In this document: in pieces, positions 51,567-59,606 of the stretch
Position numbering within the stretch: position 1 is the stretch's first letter
Layout: each line of letters opens with the position of its first letter
Assembly: GCF_030247605.1 (NCBI RefSeq)
Contig: NZ_JAOTSB010000014.1
Location: 17,740 to 81,739, forward strand
DNA length: 64,000 nt
Origin: Acidaminobacter sp.
Lineage (GTDB): Bacteria > Bacillota > Clostridia > Peptostreptococcales > Acidaminobacteraceae
Reading direction: 5' to 3'
Made by a program: the position numbers and the translations under genes
Notes under the pieces: model-generated
What the model was told of the DNA's origin: nothing
The model's database searches: none
What the model saw: only the letters and a program-made list of their open reading frames with translations

Positions 51567-52288
51567 TTAACCTTGAATAACGGATCTCCCACCGTCCACG
51601 CCAATAATCTGGCCGGTCATCCAGTCTGATTGGTCTGAAATCAGAAACGCGGTGAGGCTCGCAATGTCCTGAGCATTCCCCAGCCGCTTCAGGGCGTGGG
51701 TTTTACCCAGCGCTTCAATGGCCTCCGGACTTTTAATGATGGCGGAGGACAGGTCACTGTCCTGCAGCAGCGAAGGCGCAATGCCGTTGACGCGAATCTG
51801 AGGCGCCAGCTCAGCCGCCAGTGACCGGACCAGCCCTTCCACCGCGCCTTTGCACATGCTAAGTGAAGCGTGCATGGCCATGCCCTGCTGGACCGCAACG
51901 CTGGAATACAGGACTATTGACGCGTTCTGATGTTTTTTGAGCGCTGATGCCGCCGCCTGAACCGCCATGACGGCACCAGGGCGTTGAGTCTGAAATCGTC
52001 CATGAAGTCCGCCTCTTCAAGTCGCCTTAAAGACTTGAGATTGATGGTGCCAACCGCGTACACCAGCCCGGCCAGCTCCTTGCCCGCTTCCTCACTGACC
52101 CGTTTGAAGGATGCCGGATCCCTCAGGTCCGCAACACTCATGCCGGCGCCGAGTTCCTCTGCGATTTTTCTGAGTTTGTCTTCCCCTGATCCCACCAGGT
52201 GCAGATCGTAGCCCATTTTCTTCAAAAGCCTGGCGCTCGCTGATCCGACCGCACCGCTGCCTCCATAAATCAGTACTTTCCCGCTCAC
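51567..52288 (-). pseudogene. SDR-family oxidoreductase, frameshifted
   Basis: Two overlapping frames make one short-chain dehydrogenase of about 240 aa. The N-terminal part (GTG start at 52288) has the nucleotide motif YGGSGAVGSASARLL; the rest, from about 51978, has SIVLYSSVAVQQG and MTGQIIGVDGG. One base is missing in CGCCCTGGTGCC near 51973-51982, where CTGGGTGCC would restore the frame (NALGAVMAVQ). The usual active-site Tyr before Lys (YxxxK) is Leu (LSMCK), so it may not be a classical dehydrogenase even when intact. Real decay or a sequence error. Confidence 0.8.
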
Positions 52289-52491
52289 TCTCCATTCCCC
52301 CTGTCTGTGCGCAGTGTAATGCGCTATTTCGCTAATTTATACCCCAAAATGCAGCATCTGGTACTTTGACGGGTTGAAAAATGTTACACCGAGCACCATT
52401 GTGGTATCAAAGCAATAATTCCAAAAACGCGCTCACCCTCACCATCACAACTTTTCAGAAACTTGCGAAGCCGCAGAAAGGAGGCCCTGCC

Positions 52492-53076
52492 TTGAACGCT
52501 GAAGACTTAATCTGGATCTTGGTCTCATACGGCATTGGATGCTTTAACACCGGTTATTATTATATTAAATGGAAATACAAATCTGACATCCGCGATTCCG
52601 GGTCTCGAGCAACAGGCGCAACGAATGTCGGACGTACTGCCGGGAAGAAAGGTTTTTTAATTACAGCCGGTGGCGACATACTAAAAGGCGCACTAGCCGT
52701 AGCTTTGGGCAGCTATATCCTTGAGATCAGCGACATTGCCGCTTTAGGCAGCCTGATGGCCGTGGTCCTTGGTCACATTTTCCCAATACAACTGGGATTC
52801 AAGGGCGGCAAGGGCATAGCGACCTTAGCGGGGGCACTGTTTGCCTACAACCCATTTCTGATGCTTGTTGTTTTACTGATGTTTGCCGTTTTTTTCGTCA
52901 TCATCAGAAAGAAGACTCCAGCCGCCCTAATTGTACTTACGCTTCTTCCGGTATTCATGGCAGTATACCATTATCCGCCCCGGGAAATTGGAACTATTGC
53001 ACTCATCAACCTTATTGTCATTGTCGCTAATCGCGATAATCTTAGAAGGGCTTTTATGCCGCCAAGACAAAAATAG
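52492..53076 (+). CDS. plsY: PlsY-like glycerol-3-phosphate acyltransferase
   Basis: 194 aa from a TTG at 52492, after AAAGGAGGCCCTGCC; the open frame from 52381 is not supported. PlsY motifs are visible: SGSRATGATNVGRTAGKK, GGDILKG and FKGGKGIA. PlsY moves an acyl group from acyl phosphate to glycerol 3-phosphate at the membrane. GSxxxGxTNxxR is kept in the variant form GSRATGATNVGR. It lies 30 bases before a GNAT-aminotransferase fusion gene, an unusual partner, so this may be a second PlsY paralogue with its own substrate. Confidence 0.88.
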   Translation: MNAEDLIWILVSYGIGCFNTGYYYIKWKYKSDIRDSGSRATGATNVGRTAGKKGFLITAGGDILKGALAVALGSYILEISDIAALGSLMAVVLGHIFPIQLGFKGGKGIATLAGALFAYNPFLMLVVLLMFAVFFVIIRKKTPAALIVLTLLPVFMAVYHYPPREIGTIALINLIVIVANRDNLRRAFMPPRQK

Positions 53077-53106
53077 AATCGACATCTTTAGCAGGGGGAA
53101 TGAACA

Positions 53107-54723
53107 ATGATTCATCAGCTTACCTACAAACGGGCCGAGCAGCCTTGGGAATTTGAACAGATCTACAGGCTCAACTACGAAACCTTTGTCGAAGAAATCC
53201 CTCAGCACCAGCAGAGCGACACGCGCTTGCTGGTTGACAAATTCAATGATGAGAATACTTATTTCATAGCGGTCAGCCAGGACCAGGTGCTTCATGGCAT
53301 GCTGGCCATCCGCGACCAGAGGCCTTTTTCACTCGATTCCAAGCTCGAAAATTTGGATGCTTTGATTCCGCCGGCTAGATCCATGTGCGAAGTCCGCCTG
53401 CTCTCGGTCAAGCAGGGCGTCAGAAACGGCGTCGTGCTGATGGGACTCTTGACACAGCTCTATGAATACCTTCTAGTGATGGGGTATGACCTCGTCCTGA
53501 TCTCAGGCATCCTGAACCAACAGAAGCTGTACAGACATATAGGCTTCATCCCCTTTGGGCCTGTGGTCGGCAGCGGAGAAGCCAGCTTTCAGCCCATGTA
53601 CCTGAAGCGCGAGAACATTCAGATCCCAGGCAGTATCTTGCCTGAGGAGATCGTGAGTTTTCTACCCGGTCCCGTTGAGCTGCCCGAATCCGTGAATGCC
53701 GCTCTCAGCCGACCGGCAGTGTCACACCGTTCGCCGGGATTCCTAAAAAAACTGAACGACATCAAGTCCAAACTGTGTGCGCTTTCCAAAGCCAATTACG
53801 CGGAAGTCCTGACGGGATCAGGCACTCTGGCAAATGACGTCATCACAGCCCATTTGTCTTTGCTCGGCCAAAAGGGTTTGATTCTCAGCAATGGTGAATT
53901 TGGCGAGCGCTTGATCGACCATGCCAAACGCTTTTCACTGGACTTCGAAATCTGCCGAAAGGACTGGGGCGACGCATTTGAACCGCCTGCCGTTGAACGC
54001 CTTCTAAAAAGCGATCCCAATATCCGCTGGCTTTTTATGGTCCATTGCGAGAGCTCGACAGGTATGCTGAATCCCCTGACCGAAATCCAAGCCCTTTGCG
54101 ACGCTTACCAAGTCAAGCTTTGCGTGGATGTCATCAGCGCTCTGGGCAATGTCGACCTCGACCTGCGCGGCGTTTACATGGCTTCCGCCACAAGCTCAAA
54201 GGGCATTGGTTCCTACTGTGGCCTGGGCATTGTCTTTTATAATACTCTGCTGCCACCTTCAGCCGGCCGGCTTCCAAGATCTCTGGATCTACATAAGTTC
54301 CACGAGGAATCAGGAGTACCCTATACCCTCTCCTCCAATCTTGTCGAAGCACTCTATACCGCGCTCACCACCATTGATTATGACAAAAGACGCCAAACCC
54401 TGTCAGAAGTCAGCCACAAGCTGCGCGAGGATCTCAAAGCGCTTGGTCTCCCTCCGCTGACCAGCGGCAGCCACGCCGCGGCCGCCATCCTAACTATTCC
54501 ACTGCCGGAAGCTGTCTCTAGCCTCCACCTTGGCGATTATCTCAAATATAAAGGCTTCCTCATCAGCTATGAAAGCGCTTATCTCGTCAGAAGAAACTGG
54601 ATCCAGGTTTGTCTGATGGGCGACCTCAAACCAGAGCGCGCAGCTGCCCTGGCAGAGGTGATCAAGACGTATGTAAAGCAAAGAGCAGAATTAGTCATCA
54701 GCAAAGAAAATAGTGCCGTATAA
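53107..54723 (+). CDS. GNAT - class V aminotransferase fusion protein
   Basis: 538 aa. Residues 1-165 are a GNAT-like acyltransferase domain (LTYKRAEQPWEFEQIYRLNY, later SGILNQQKLYRHIGFIPFG). From about 180 a class V PLP aminotransferase follows, starting FLPGPVELPESVNAALSRPA as in serine-pyruvate and 2-aminoethylphosphonate aminotransferases, with PLP-lysine Lys365 in SATSSKGIGSYCGLG. The start ATG at 53107 follows AGCAGGGGGAATGAACA. It should be co-transcribed with plsY. A role in making an N- or O-acylated amino head group is possible, but that is inference. Confidence 0.85.
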   Translation: MIHQLTYKRAEQPWEFEQIYRLNYETFVEEIPQHQQSDTRLLVDKFNDENTYFIAVSQDQVLHGMLAIRDQRPFSLDSKLENLDALIPPARSMCEVRLLSVKQGVRNGVVLMGLLTQLYEYLLVMGYDLVLISGILNQQKLYRHIGFIPFGPVVGSGEASFQPMYLKRENIQIPGSILPEEIVSFLPGPVELPESVNAALSRPAVSHRSPGFLKKLNDIKSKLCALSKANYAEVLTGSGTLANDVITAHLSLLGQKGLILSNGEFGERLIDHAKRFSLDFEICRKDWGDAFEPPAVERLLKSDPNIRWLFMVHCESSTGMLNPLTEIQALCDAYQVKLCVDVISALGNVDLDLRGVYMASATSSKGIGSYCGLGIVFYNTLLPPSAGRLPRSLDLHKFHEESGVPYTLSSNLVEALYTALTTIDYDKRRQTLSEVSHKLREDLKALGLPPLTSGSHAAAAILTIPLPEAVSSLHLGDYLKYKGFLISYESAYLVRRNWIQVCLMGDLKPERAAALAEVIKTYVKQRAELVISKENSAV

Positions 54724-54740
54724 AATTGTGGGAATGAAAA

Positions 54741-54804
54741 TGACCATCGGCCCAAAGTCCTTGAAGCTATTTAAAAGCTTAAGAACCTTTTTAGCCGATG
54801 GTCA
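54741..54804. terminator. Hairpin of the GCCGATGGTC pair
   Basis: TGACCATCGGC at 54741-54751 pairs with GCCGATGGTCA at 54794-54804; the inner part has CTTGAAGC and AGCTTAAG. It follows the fusion gene stop by 18 bases. Confidence 0.88.
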
Positions 54805-54960
54805 TCCCTACTCAAAACAAATTTCCGAAATTAACTAAACACGAATTTCCGAAATCCTCGGGTTTGTAGATCCGTGAATTTGCTGAAAATATGACCATTG
54901 GAATATGCTTAATGCTAGTAAAAGTGAAGACTGACACCAGTCTAAGAAAAGGAGGTCCCC

Positions 54961-55542
54961 ATGGCCGCTTTTATTCGTCCCCCAAAACCTATTCCCCTCC
55001 TGTTGAGACCTGGCATATGGATCGCGAAAAAGGTCACCGGCAAAGATTTGGAGGTTCCAAAACTTCTGTCGTGGTCTCCAAAAGCGGCCATTGGCTCAGC
55101 GGTGCTGGAATCCCTGGTCGCCCACAAAGATCGGACCATCTCTGAGCGGATGCTGAAGCTCGTCCGCATGCAAGCCTCTTTTACGGCTTTCTGCCCGTTT
55201 TGCATCGACATGAATTCAGCCGAGTATGCACAATCAGGCATCACAGATAAGGAACTGGCTGCCCTCCAGGATCATACACTCATTTCAACCACGCTCACCT
55301 TCTCAACCAGAGAGAAAATTGCACTTGAGTACGCAAGACTCATCTCCGCCACGCCGCTGTCTTTCCCGGCTGAGTTTATCGAGTCGCTGAAGCAAAATTT
55401 TGACGAGCGCGAGATTGTCATTCTCGCCAGCACGGCGGCGCAGGTCAATTACTGGGCCAGATTTATCCATGGCCTCGGGATTCCGCCGGCTGGATTCTCC
55501 GGGTCGTGCAAGCTGCCGGAGGAAGAATTGAATATGGATTGA
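54961..55542 (+). CDS. AhpD/carboxymuconolactone decarboxylase-like protein
   Basis: 193 aa. The all-helical CMD fold is shown by the CPFC pair (Cys78, Cys81) in FTAFCPFCIDMNSAEYAQSG and by the helix AALQDHTLISTTLTFSTREK. AhpD-type proteins use the CxxC as a disulfide reductase/peroxidase; the usual His four residues later is Asn here (CPFCIDMN). Start ATG at 54961 after AAAAGGAGGTCCCC. Single gene, perhaps for oxidative stress in an anaerobe. Confidence 0.85.
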   Translation: MAAFIRPPKPIPLLLRPGIWIAKKVTGKDLEVPKLLSWSPKAAIGSAVLESLVAHKDRTISERMLKLVRMQASFTAFCPFCIDMNSAEYAQSGITDKELAALQDHTLISTTLTFSTREKIALEYARLISATPLSFPAEFIESLKQNFDEREIVILASTAAQVNYWARFIHGLGIPPAGFSGSCKLPEEELNMD

Positions 55543-55546
55543 ATTG

Positions 55547-55596
55547 AAAAACCATCGGCTAAAAGCTTTTAAAAAACTCTCAGCTGATGGTTTTTT
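55547..55596. terminator. Convergent hairpin of the ACCATCGGC family
   Basis: AACCATCGGCT at 55550-55560 pairs with AGCTGATGGTT (one base changed) and a T run; AAAAGCTTTT is the inner stem. Between the AhpD-like gene and the end of the multicopper oxidase. A half GGTGTCTG repeat follows at 55601-55620. Confidence 0.85.
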
Positions 55597-55664
55597 GTTA
55601 AGTGAAACTGGGTGTCTGCAACAATTGCCTATGAACCCCGTCTTCCTACCTAAACTATTCCCAT

Positions 55665-57110
55665 TCACTTGACGAACGGATTTACAACCTCCAGCTGCCC
55701 CATCATCCCCGCCTCTTCATGCTCAAGGATATGGCAGTGATACATGAACACACCCTCATAGTTAAACCGGACAATAATCCTCACGGTTTCATTTGCCCTG
55801 ACAAAGACGGTATCTTTCCATCCCTGCTCATTTGCAGCGGGTTCCTGACCGTCACGGCTAAGAATCTGAAACTGCGTGCCATGAATGTGGAACGGATGCC
55901 CCGGGCTGCCCATCATCATGGCGCCAGTGGTTGTGATCTCCCAAATTTCAATATCCCCCAGGGTAACCTTGTCATCAATCCGGTGCATATCGAATTTTCT
56001 GCCGTTCAACGTAACCATGTGCCCCATGCCGTCCAGCTCAATGGTCTTGGTTCCAATGGCAAGGCGTTCATCGAGCTTTTCAATTTCTGCAAGCCGTTCC
56101 GGAACAACTGTATTGTCCTCGGAAGCGCCACCGATCCTGAAAGTCATGACCAACACATTATCGCTGATCAGCTCCACAACATCTCCCTCTTTGTACTTCG
56201 AAAAATCGATGATAATCTCAGCGCGTTCACCGGGCGAAATGAAAAGCGATTCCGTCAGGACGGGCGCTTCAAGCAGGCCTCCATCTGAGGCAATCTGATA
56301 GAAGGTCGACCTGTCCGCCAACTCCAAATAAAAGTTTCTGGCATTGGCACCATTGACGACCCTGAACCGCATCTTCACTTGTCCGACTTCCAAGTAAGGG
56401 GCTATAGCCCCGTTCACCAGGATATAATCGCCAAAAGCCCCGTCCATCATGTTCGTAACGTATAAGAACGACCCATCTTGGTTGAAGCTTCTGTCCTGAA
56501 GGACCAGCGGAATGTCATTGATGCCGTAGTCATCAGGGAGTCCAAGGGATTTTGAATTCTCATCCTCGATCAAAAGCAATCCAGCCAAACCATAGTAGAC
56601 TTGAATGGCGGTCGTACCAATCACATGGGGATGAAACCATAAAGTAGCGGCGGGCTGATTGACCGTAAAGGTTGGATTCCAGGTTTCCCCCGCTGCAATG
56701 ACTTGATGCGGACCGCCATCTGCGGTGCCTTCGACTTCTAAACCGTGCCAGTGGACCGATGTGGTTTCTCCCAGTTCATTGGCAACATGCATTTGGACTT
56801 CTTCGCCTTTAGTCAATTAAATAGCCGGGCCTAAATAGCTGCCGTTGTAGCCCAGGGTAGGGGTTGAAAGACCCTCAACAAACTGCGTGGTGCCGGACTG
56901 AACACGCAGGGTGAACTCAGCGCGCCCTACCTCCGGATCGGTATCCTCCAGCAGTGCGGGAATAGGCAGGGCTTGGCCAGTGTCGTTCATTGAATCTGAC
57001 CCAACATCACTTGGCGGTCTTTGAGGCTCTCCCGGGTTCATAATGTTGCAGCCAGCCAACGTAAGGATCAGGACGAGAACTAAAAGGTTTAATAGTTTTT
57101 TATTCATCAT
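55665..57110 (-). pseudogene. Multicopper oxidase lipoprotein with an in-frame TAA
   Basis: The upstream frame (start ATG 57110 or 57107, after TTGGGGGCTGCT) begins with a lipobox signal LILTLAGC and runs to TAA at 56819-56817; the next codon continues the family sequence without any shift (GYNGSYLGPAI, stop, LTKGEEVQM). Relatives have Arg or a similar residue there. All four copper motifs follow: HWHG, WFHPHV, HPFHIHG and HCHILEHEEAGMM. The full product would be about 480 aa and act outside the cell on Cu(I) or phenols. The stop makes this a nonsense pseudogene unless it is a sequence error. Confidence 0.85.
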
Positions 57111-57144
57111 AGCAGCCCCCAAAATATTTCCAGGTTGAGGTTGA

Positions 57145-57200
57145 GGTTTTGAATCACTGGTATCGAGTCGCTGGTTTTGAGTCGCAGATTTTGAATCAGA
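57145..57200. repeat. Four degenerate 14-bp direct repeats upstream of the multicopper oxidase
   Basis: On the minus strand the unit GA(C/T)TCAAAACCAG(C/T) recurs four times with a 14-base period, between the methyltransferase stop and the oxidase start. It could be a set of regulator-binding sites or slippage; it shifts helical face with each copy. Confidence 0.55.
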
Positions 57201-57233
57201 GGTTAAAAGACTTGCCTCCAGGTGCAAGACGGA

Positions 57234-58148
57234 TTATCTGTCCGCTTTCTTGCCGTAGGCATAAACGACATCCAATGTAATGGTTTGGATCTTTCGGTCG
57301 ACAAAGTACCTTCGGATCTCTCTCAGCACGGAATCAATCACTTTGTCAGAAATAAAGGACGCATAGAAATTCCCGGTGGATGACGCAATGAACTCATACA
57401 TGTCATCACTGCTTTGAAACTCATCCTTCCAGATGGCCTGATTCACTTTGACCTCACTTAAGCCCGCCGCCCGGAAAAAGCGCTGCATCTCTTCCCGCCC
57501 CCTCGGCCAGTATAAAATTCTCCGGCCAAGCATATAGCGTTTCGGTATAGCGCCAAACACTGCATCTGACAATTCTGCGTAATGTGTTGGTCCGTGAGTG
57601 GAGATAGCAACGATCCCGCCCGGTTTGACCACCCTGGCCATTTCCCTGATCATTTTTTCCTGGTTGGGCACCATGCCAAAGACCATACTTGAAATGGCAA
57701 CGTCAAAAACGTCGTCCTCAAAAGGCAGATTTTCGGCATCTCCTACGCTTGCCTCTGCCACATTTGGGGGATACCCGGCCGTCTCCAGCTTTTCCCTCAA
57801 AACGCCCACCATGTACTCAGAAAGATCCGTCGCATAGACCTTACGAGCGTTTCGCTCCAAAAGCTTAAACGTTGAGATCCCCGTACCGCAGCCCACGTCC
57901 AGGACAACCTTGCCGCTGATGCTGATCTCCTCCAACAGCGTGTTGGCAACCAATTCGTAATGCCCCTGTCCGTAGGTGTCGTAATTTTCGACATCGGCGC
58001 TGCGATCCCCGTTATAGGCTGATTTAATGTCCTTTTTCATAATCTCCGTGTCTTTCATGTTTCCGGAGATCCATGCGATCATGCCATTCAGGTTCAACAG
58101 CAGTTTCTTGAAAAAACCAATTCTCCCAGTCCAGAGTATGCCTGGCAT
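57234..58148 (-). CDS. SAM-dependent methyltransferase (class I, UbiE/Methyltransf_11 type)
   Basis: 304 aa. SAM motif I is VVLDVGCGTGISTFKLLE; the acidic residue of motif II is in VYATDLSEYM and motif III around VVKPGGIVAIS. The N-terminal 50 residues include a weak hydrophobic stretch (LLLNLNGMIAWISG). Start ATG at 58148, with AAAGGGG 9 bases away. Substrate unknown. It lies upstream of the broken multicopper oxidase on the same strand, about 120 bases away. Confidence 0.85.
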   Translation of the reverse strand: MPGILWTGRIGFFKKLLLNLNGMIAWISGNMKDTEIMKKDIKSAYNGDRSADVENYDTYGQGHYELVANTLLEEISISGKVVLDVGCGTGISTFKLLERNARKVYATDLSEYMVGVLREKLETAGYPPNVAEASVGDAENLPFEDDVFDVAISSMVFGMVPNQEKMIREMARVVKPGGIVAISTHGPTHYAELSDAVFGAIPKRYMLGRRILYWPRGREEMQRFFRAAGLSEVKVNQAIWKDEFQSSDDMYEFIASSTGNFYASFISDKVIDSVLREIRRYFVDRKIQTITLDVVYAYGKKADR

Positions 58149-58296
58149 GCCTCACATCCCCTTTCTATGGCAACGTACATGCCATCCTCCGCACTAATTC
58201 AACGAGGCTGACCTCGTTTTGCAGGGTTCAACCAATCTAGTGAGATTATTAGGGATTATACCCCGATACGAGGGGGTTTAGACTATGTGGAATGTA

Positions 58297-58325
58297 GAAG
58301 GGGTGTCTGACACCAACTTCCATGT
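58297..58325. repeat. GGTGTCTGACACC palindrome copy
   Basis: GGGGTGTCTGACACCAAC with partial outer arms (GGAATGTAGAA / TTCCATG), in the region between the divergent methyltransferase and DegV genes (58149-58516). Nothing else but the next hairpin and presumed promoters is seen there. Confidence 0.7.
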
Positions 58326-58333
58326 TTGAAAAA

Positions 58334-58396
58334 TGACCATCGGCTTATTAAACGCCTTAAAGCCTTAAAAAGCCTGAAGACCCCTGCCGATGGTTT
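58334..58396. repeat. Inverted pair of GCCGATGGT in a divergent promoter region
   Basis: ACCATCGGC at 58336-58344 and GCCGATGGT at 58386-58394. It lies between the starts of divergent genes (58148 and 58517), so it does not end any gene in view, unlike most other pairs. Confidence 0.85.
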
Positions 58397-58516
58397 TGTC
58401 ACAACACACCCACCGCAAACTTTAAAAGTGTCGCGCCTTTTATCATGGGTTGTGGTAAAATTAAGTTGCTTCTTGATTGGTAAACAGGAGCAAAACAAGC
58501 AAATTGGAGGCGTTCC

Positions 58517-59476
58517 ATGATCAAGATTATTGCAGATTCAACCTGTGATTTATCGGATGAAGTCTTAGGCCGCTATCACATCAGTATCGCGCCTCTGATT
58601 ATTCAAATCAACGACAAAGAGTATAAGGATCGCATTGATATTCAGCCGGATGAATTCTATCACATGATGATGGACCTGGAAAAAAATCCAACAACGGCTA
58701 TGCCAAGCCCTGTTGAATTTTTGCGCTGCATAGAAGAGGGTATCGCGGAAGGCTGCAAAGAAATTTTGTGCATCTGTATGTCAAGCGGTACCAGTGGATC
58801 CTATCAGTCCGCCATGCTCGCGAAGGAGCTCTTCTATGAAAACTATGATCCTGGCGAGTATAAGCTGCATATTGTTGATTCCTTATGCATGAGTCACGGC
58901 AGCGGCTACTTGATTTTAAAGTCCGCACAGCTTCGAGACATTGGGTACAACTTTGAAGAATTGGTTTTGTTCAATGAAACCTTTAAGAAACACGTCAAGC
59001 ATTACCTTTCCGTAGATGATCTGGACAATCTGATCAGAAGCGGTCGACTGTCCAACACCAGTGCGTTTATAGGAAAAATTCTGAAGCTCAAGCCCATCAT
59101 GACCATGAAAGGCGGCAAAGGTGCCATTGTTGCCAAAGAGCGCGGCCGCAAGCACGTGCTTGATCACTATGTCAGAGAATTCATTAAGCGCGTTGATGAC
59201 GAGCTGACGACCTTTGTTATTGTTGGATATACCTCCGACCTGGCTTATGCTGAGAATCTGAAGCTGAAATTACTTCAGGAAAGTCACTTCAAAGGTGAAG
59301 TGTACATCATGCAAATGGGGGTTTCAGTAGGCACTCATGTTGGTCTGGGCGGCGTCTCCATGTTTTTTATTGAGAAAGACAGACATCATGATGGTCTGCT
59401 GGCTAATGAATTGATCAATTTCGTTGCAAAAAGAGATGAATTTCTCGAAAAGTTCGGGAAAAGGCAGAGTAAATAG
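58517..59476 (+). CDS. DegV-family fatty-acid-binding protein
   Basis: 319 aa. DSTCDLSDEVLGRYHISIAP opens the DegV fold, and CMSSGTSGSYQSAMLA and GRLSNTSAFIGKILKLKPI are the lipid-binding loops. DegV/FakB proteins hold a fatty acid for phosphorylation by FakA. The start ATG follows TTGGAGGCGTTCC. The 30 or so extra C-terminal residues (VAKRDEFLEKFGKRQSK) exceed the usual length of about 285. Confidence 0.92.
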   Translation: MIKIIADSTCDLSDEVLGRYHISIAPLIIQINDKEYKDRIDIQPDEFYHMMMDLEKNPTTAMPSPVEFLRCIEEGIAEGCKEILCICMSSGTSGSYQSAMLAKELFYENYDPGEYKLHIVDSLCMSHGSGYLILKSAQLRDIGYNFEELVLFNETFKKHVKHYLSVDDLDNLIRSGRLSNTSAFIGKILKLKPIMTMKGGKGAIVAKERGRKHVLDHYVREFIKRVDDELTTFVIVGYTSDLAYAENLKLKLLQESHFKGEVYIMQMGVSVGTHVGLGGVSMFFIEKDRHHDGLLANELINFVAKRDEFLEKFGKRQSK

Positions 59477-59489
59477 AGTTCCAAAAAAT

Positions 59490-59533
59490 AAGAAGTGTTG
59501 CTGAAATTCTGAGCAACACTTCTTGTTTTTTTT
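59490..59533 (+). terminator. Terminator of degV
   Basis: AAGAAGTGTTGCT pairs with AGCAACACTTCTT, followed by GTTTTTTTTG. Just past the degV stop. Confidence 0.95.
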
Positions 59534-59606
59534 GTGAATAAGCCCCTGAAATCAAGGGCTTTGCGTTAATTCATACAACCTTTGCTTATTGTGAGAGAAG
59601 GTTTAC

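Noticed and set aside
56817..56819. TAA in the multicopper oxidase as a recoded codon
   Set aside because: Selenocysteine uses TGA and pyrrolysine TAG; no recoding of TAA is known in such genomes, so a nonsense mutation or error is likelier.
58334..58396. Terminator of an upstream gene
   Set aside because: Both neighbours point away from this hairpin, so I list it as a repeat instead.
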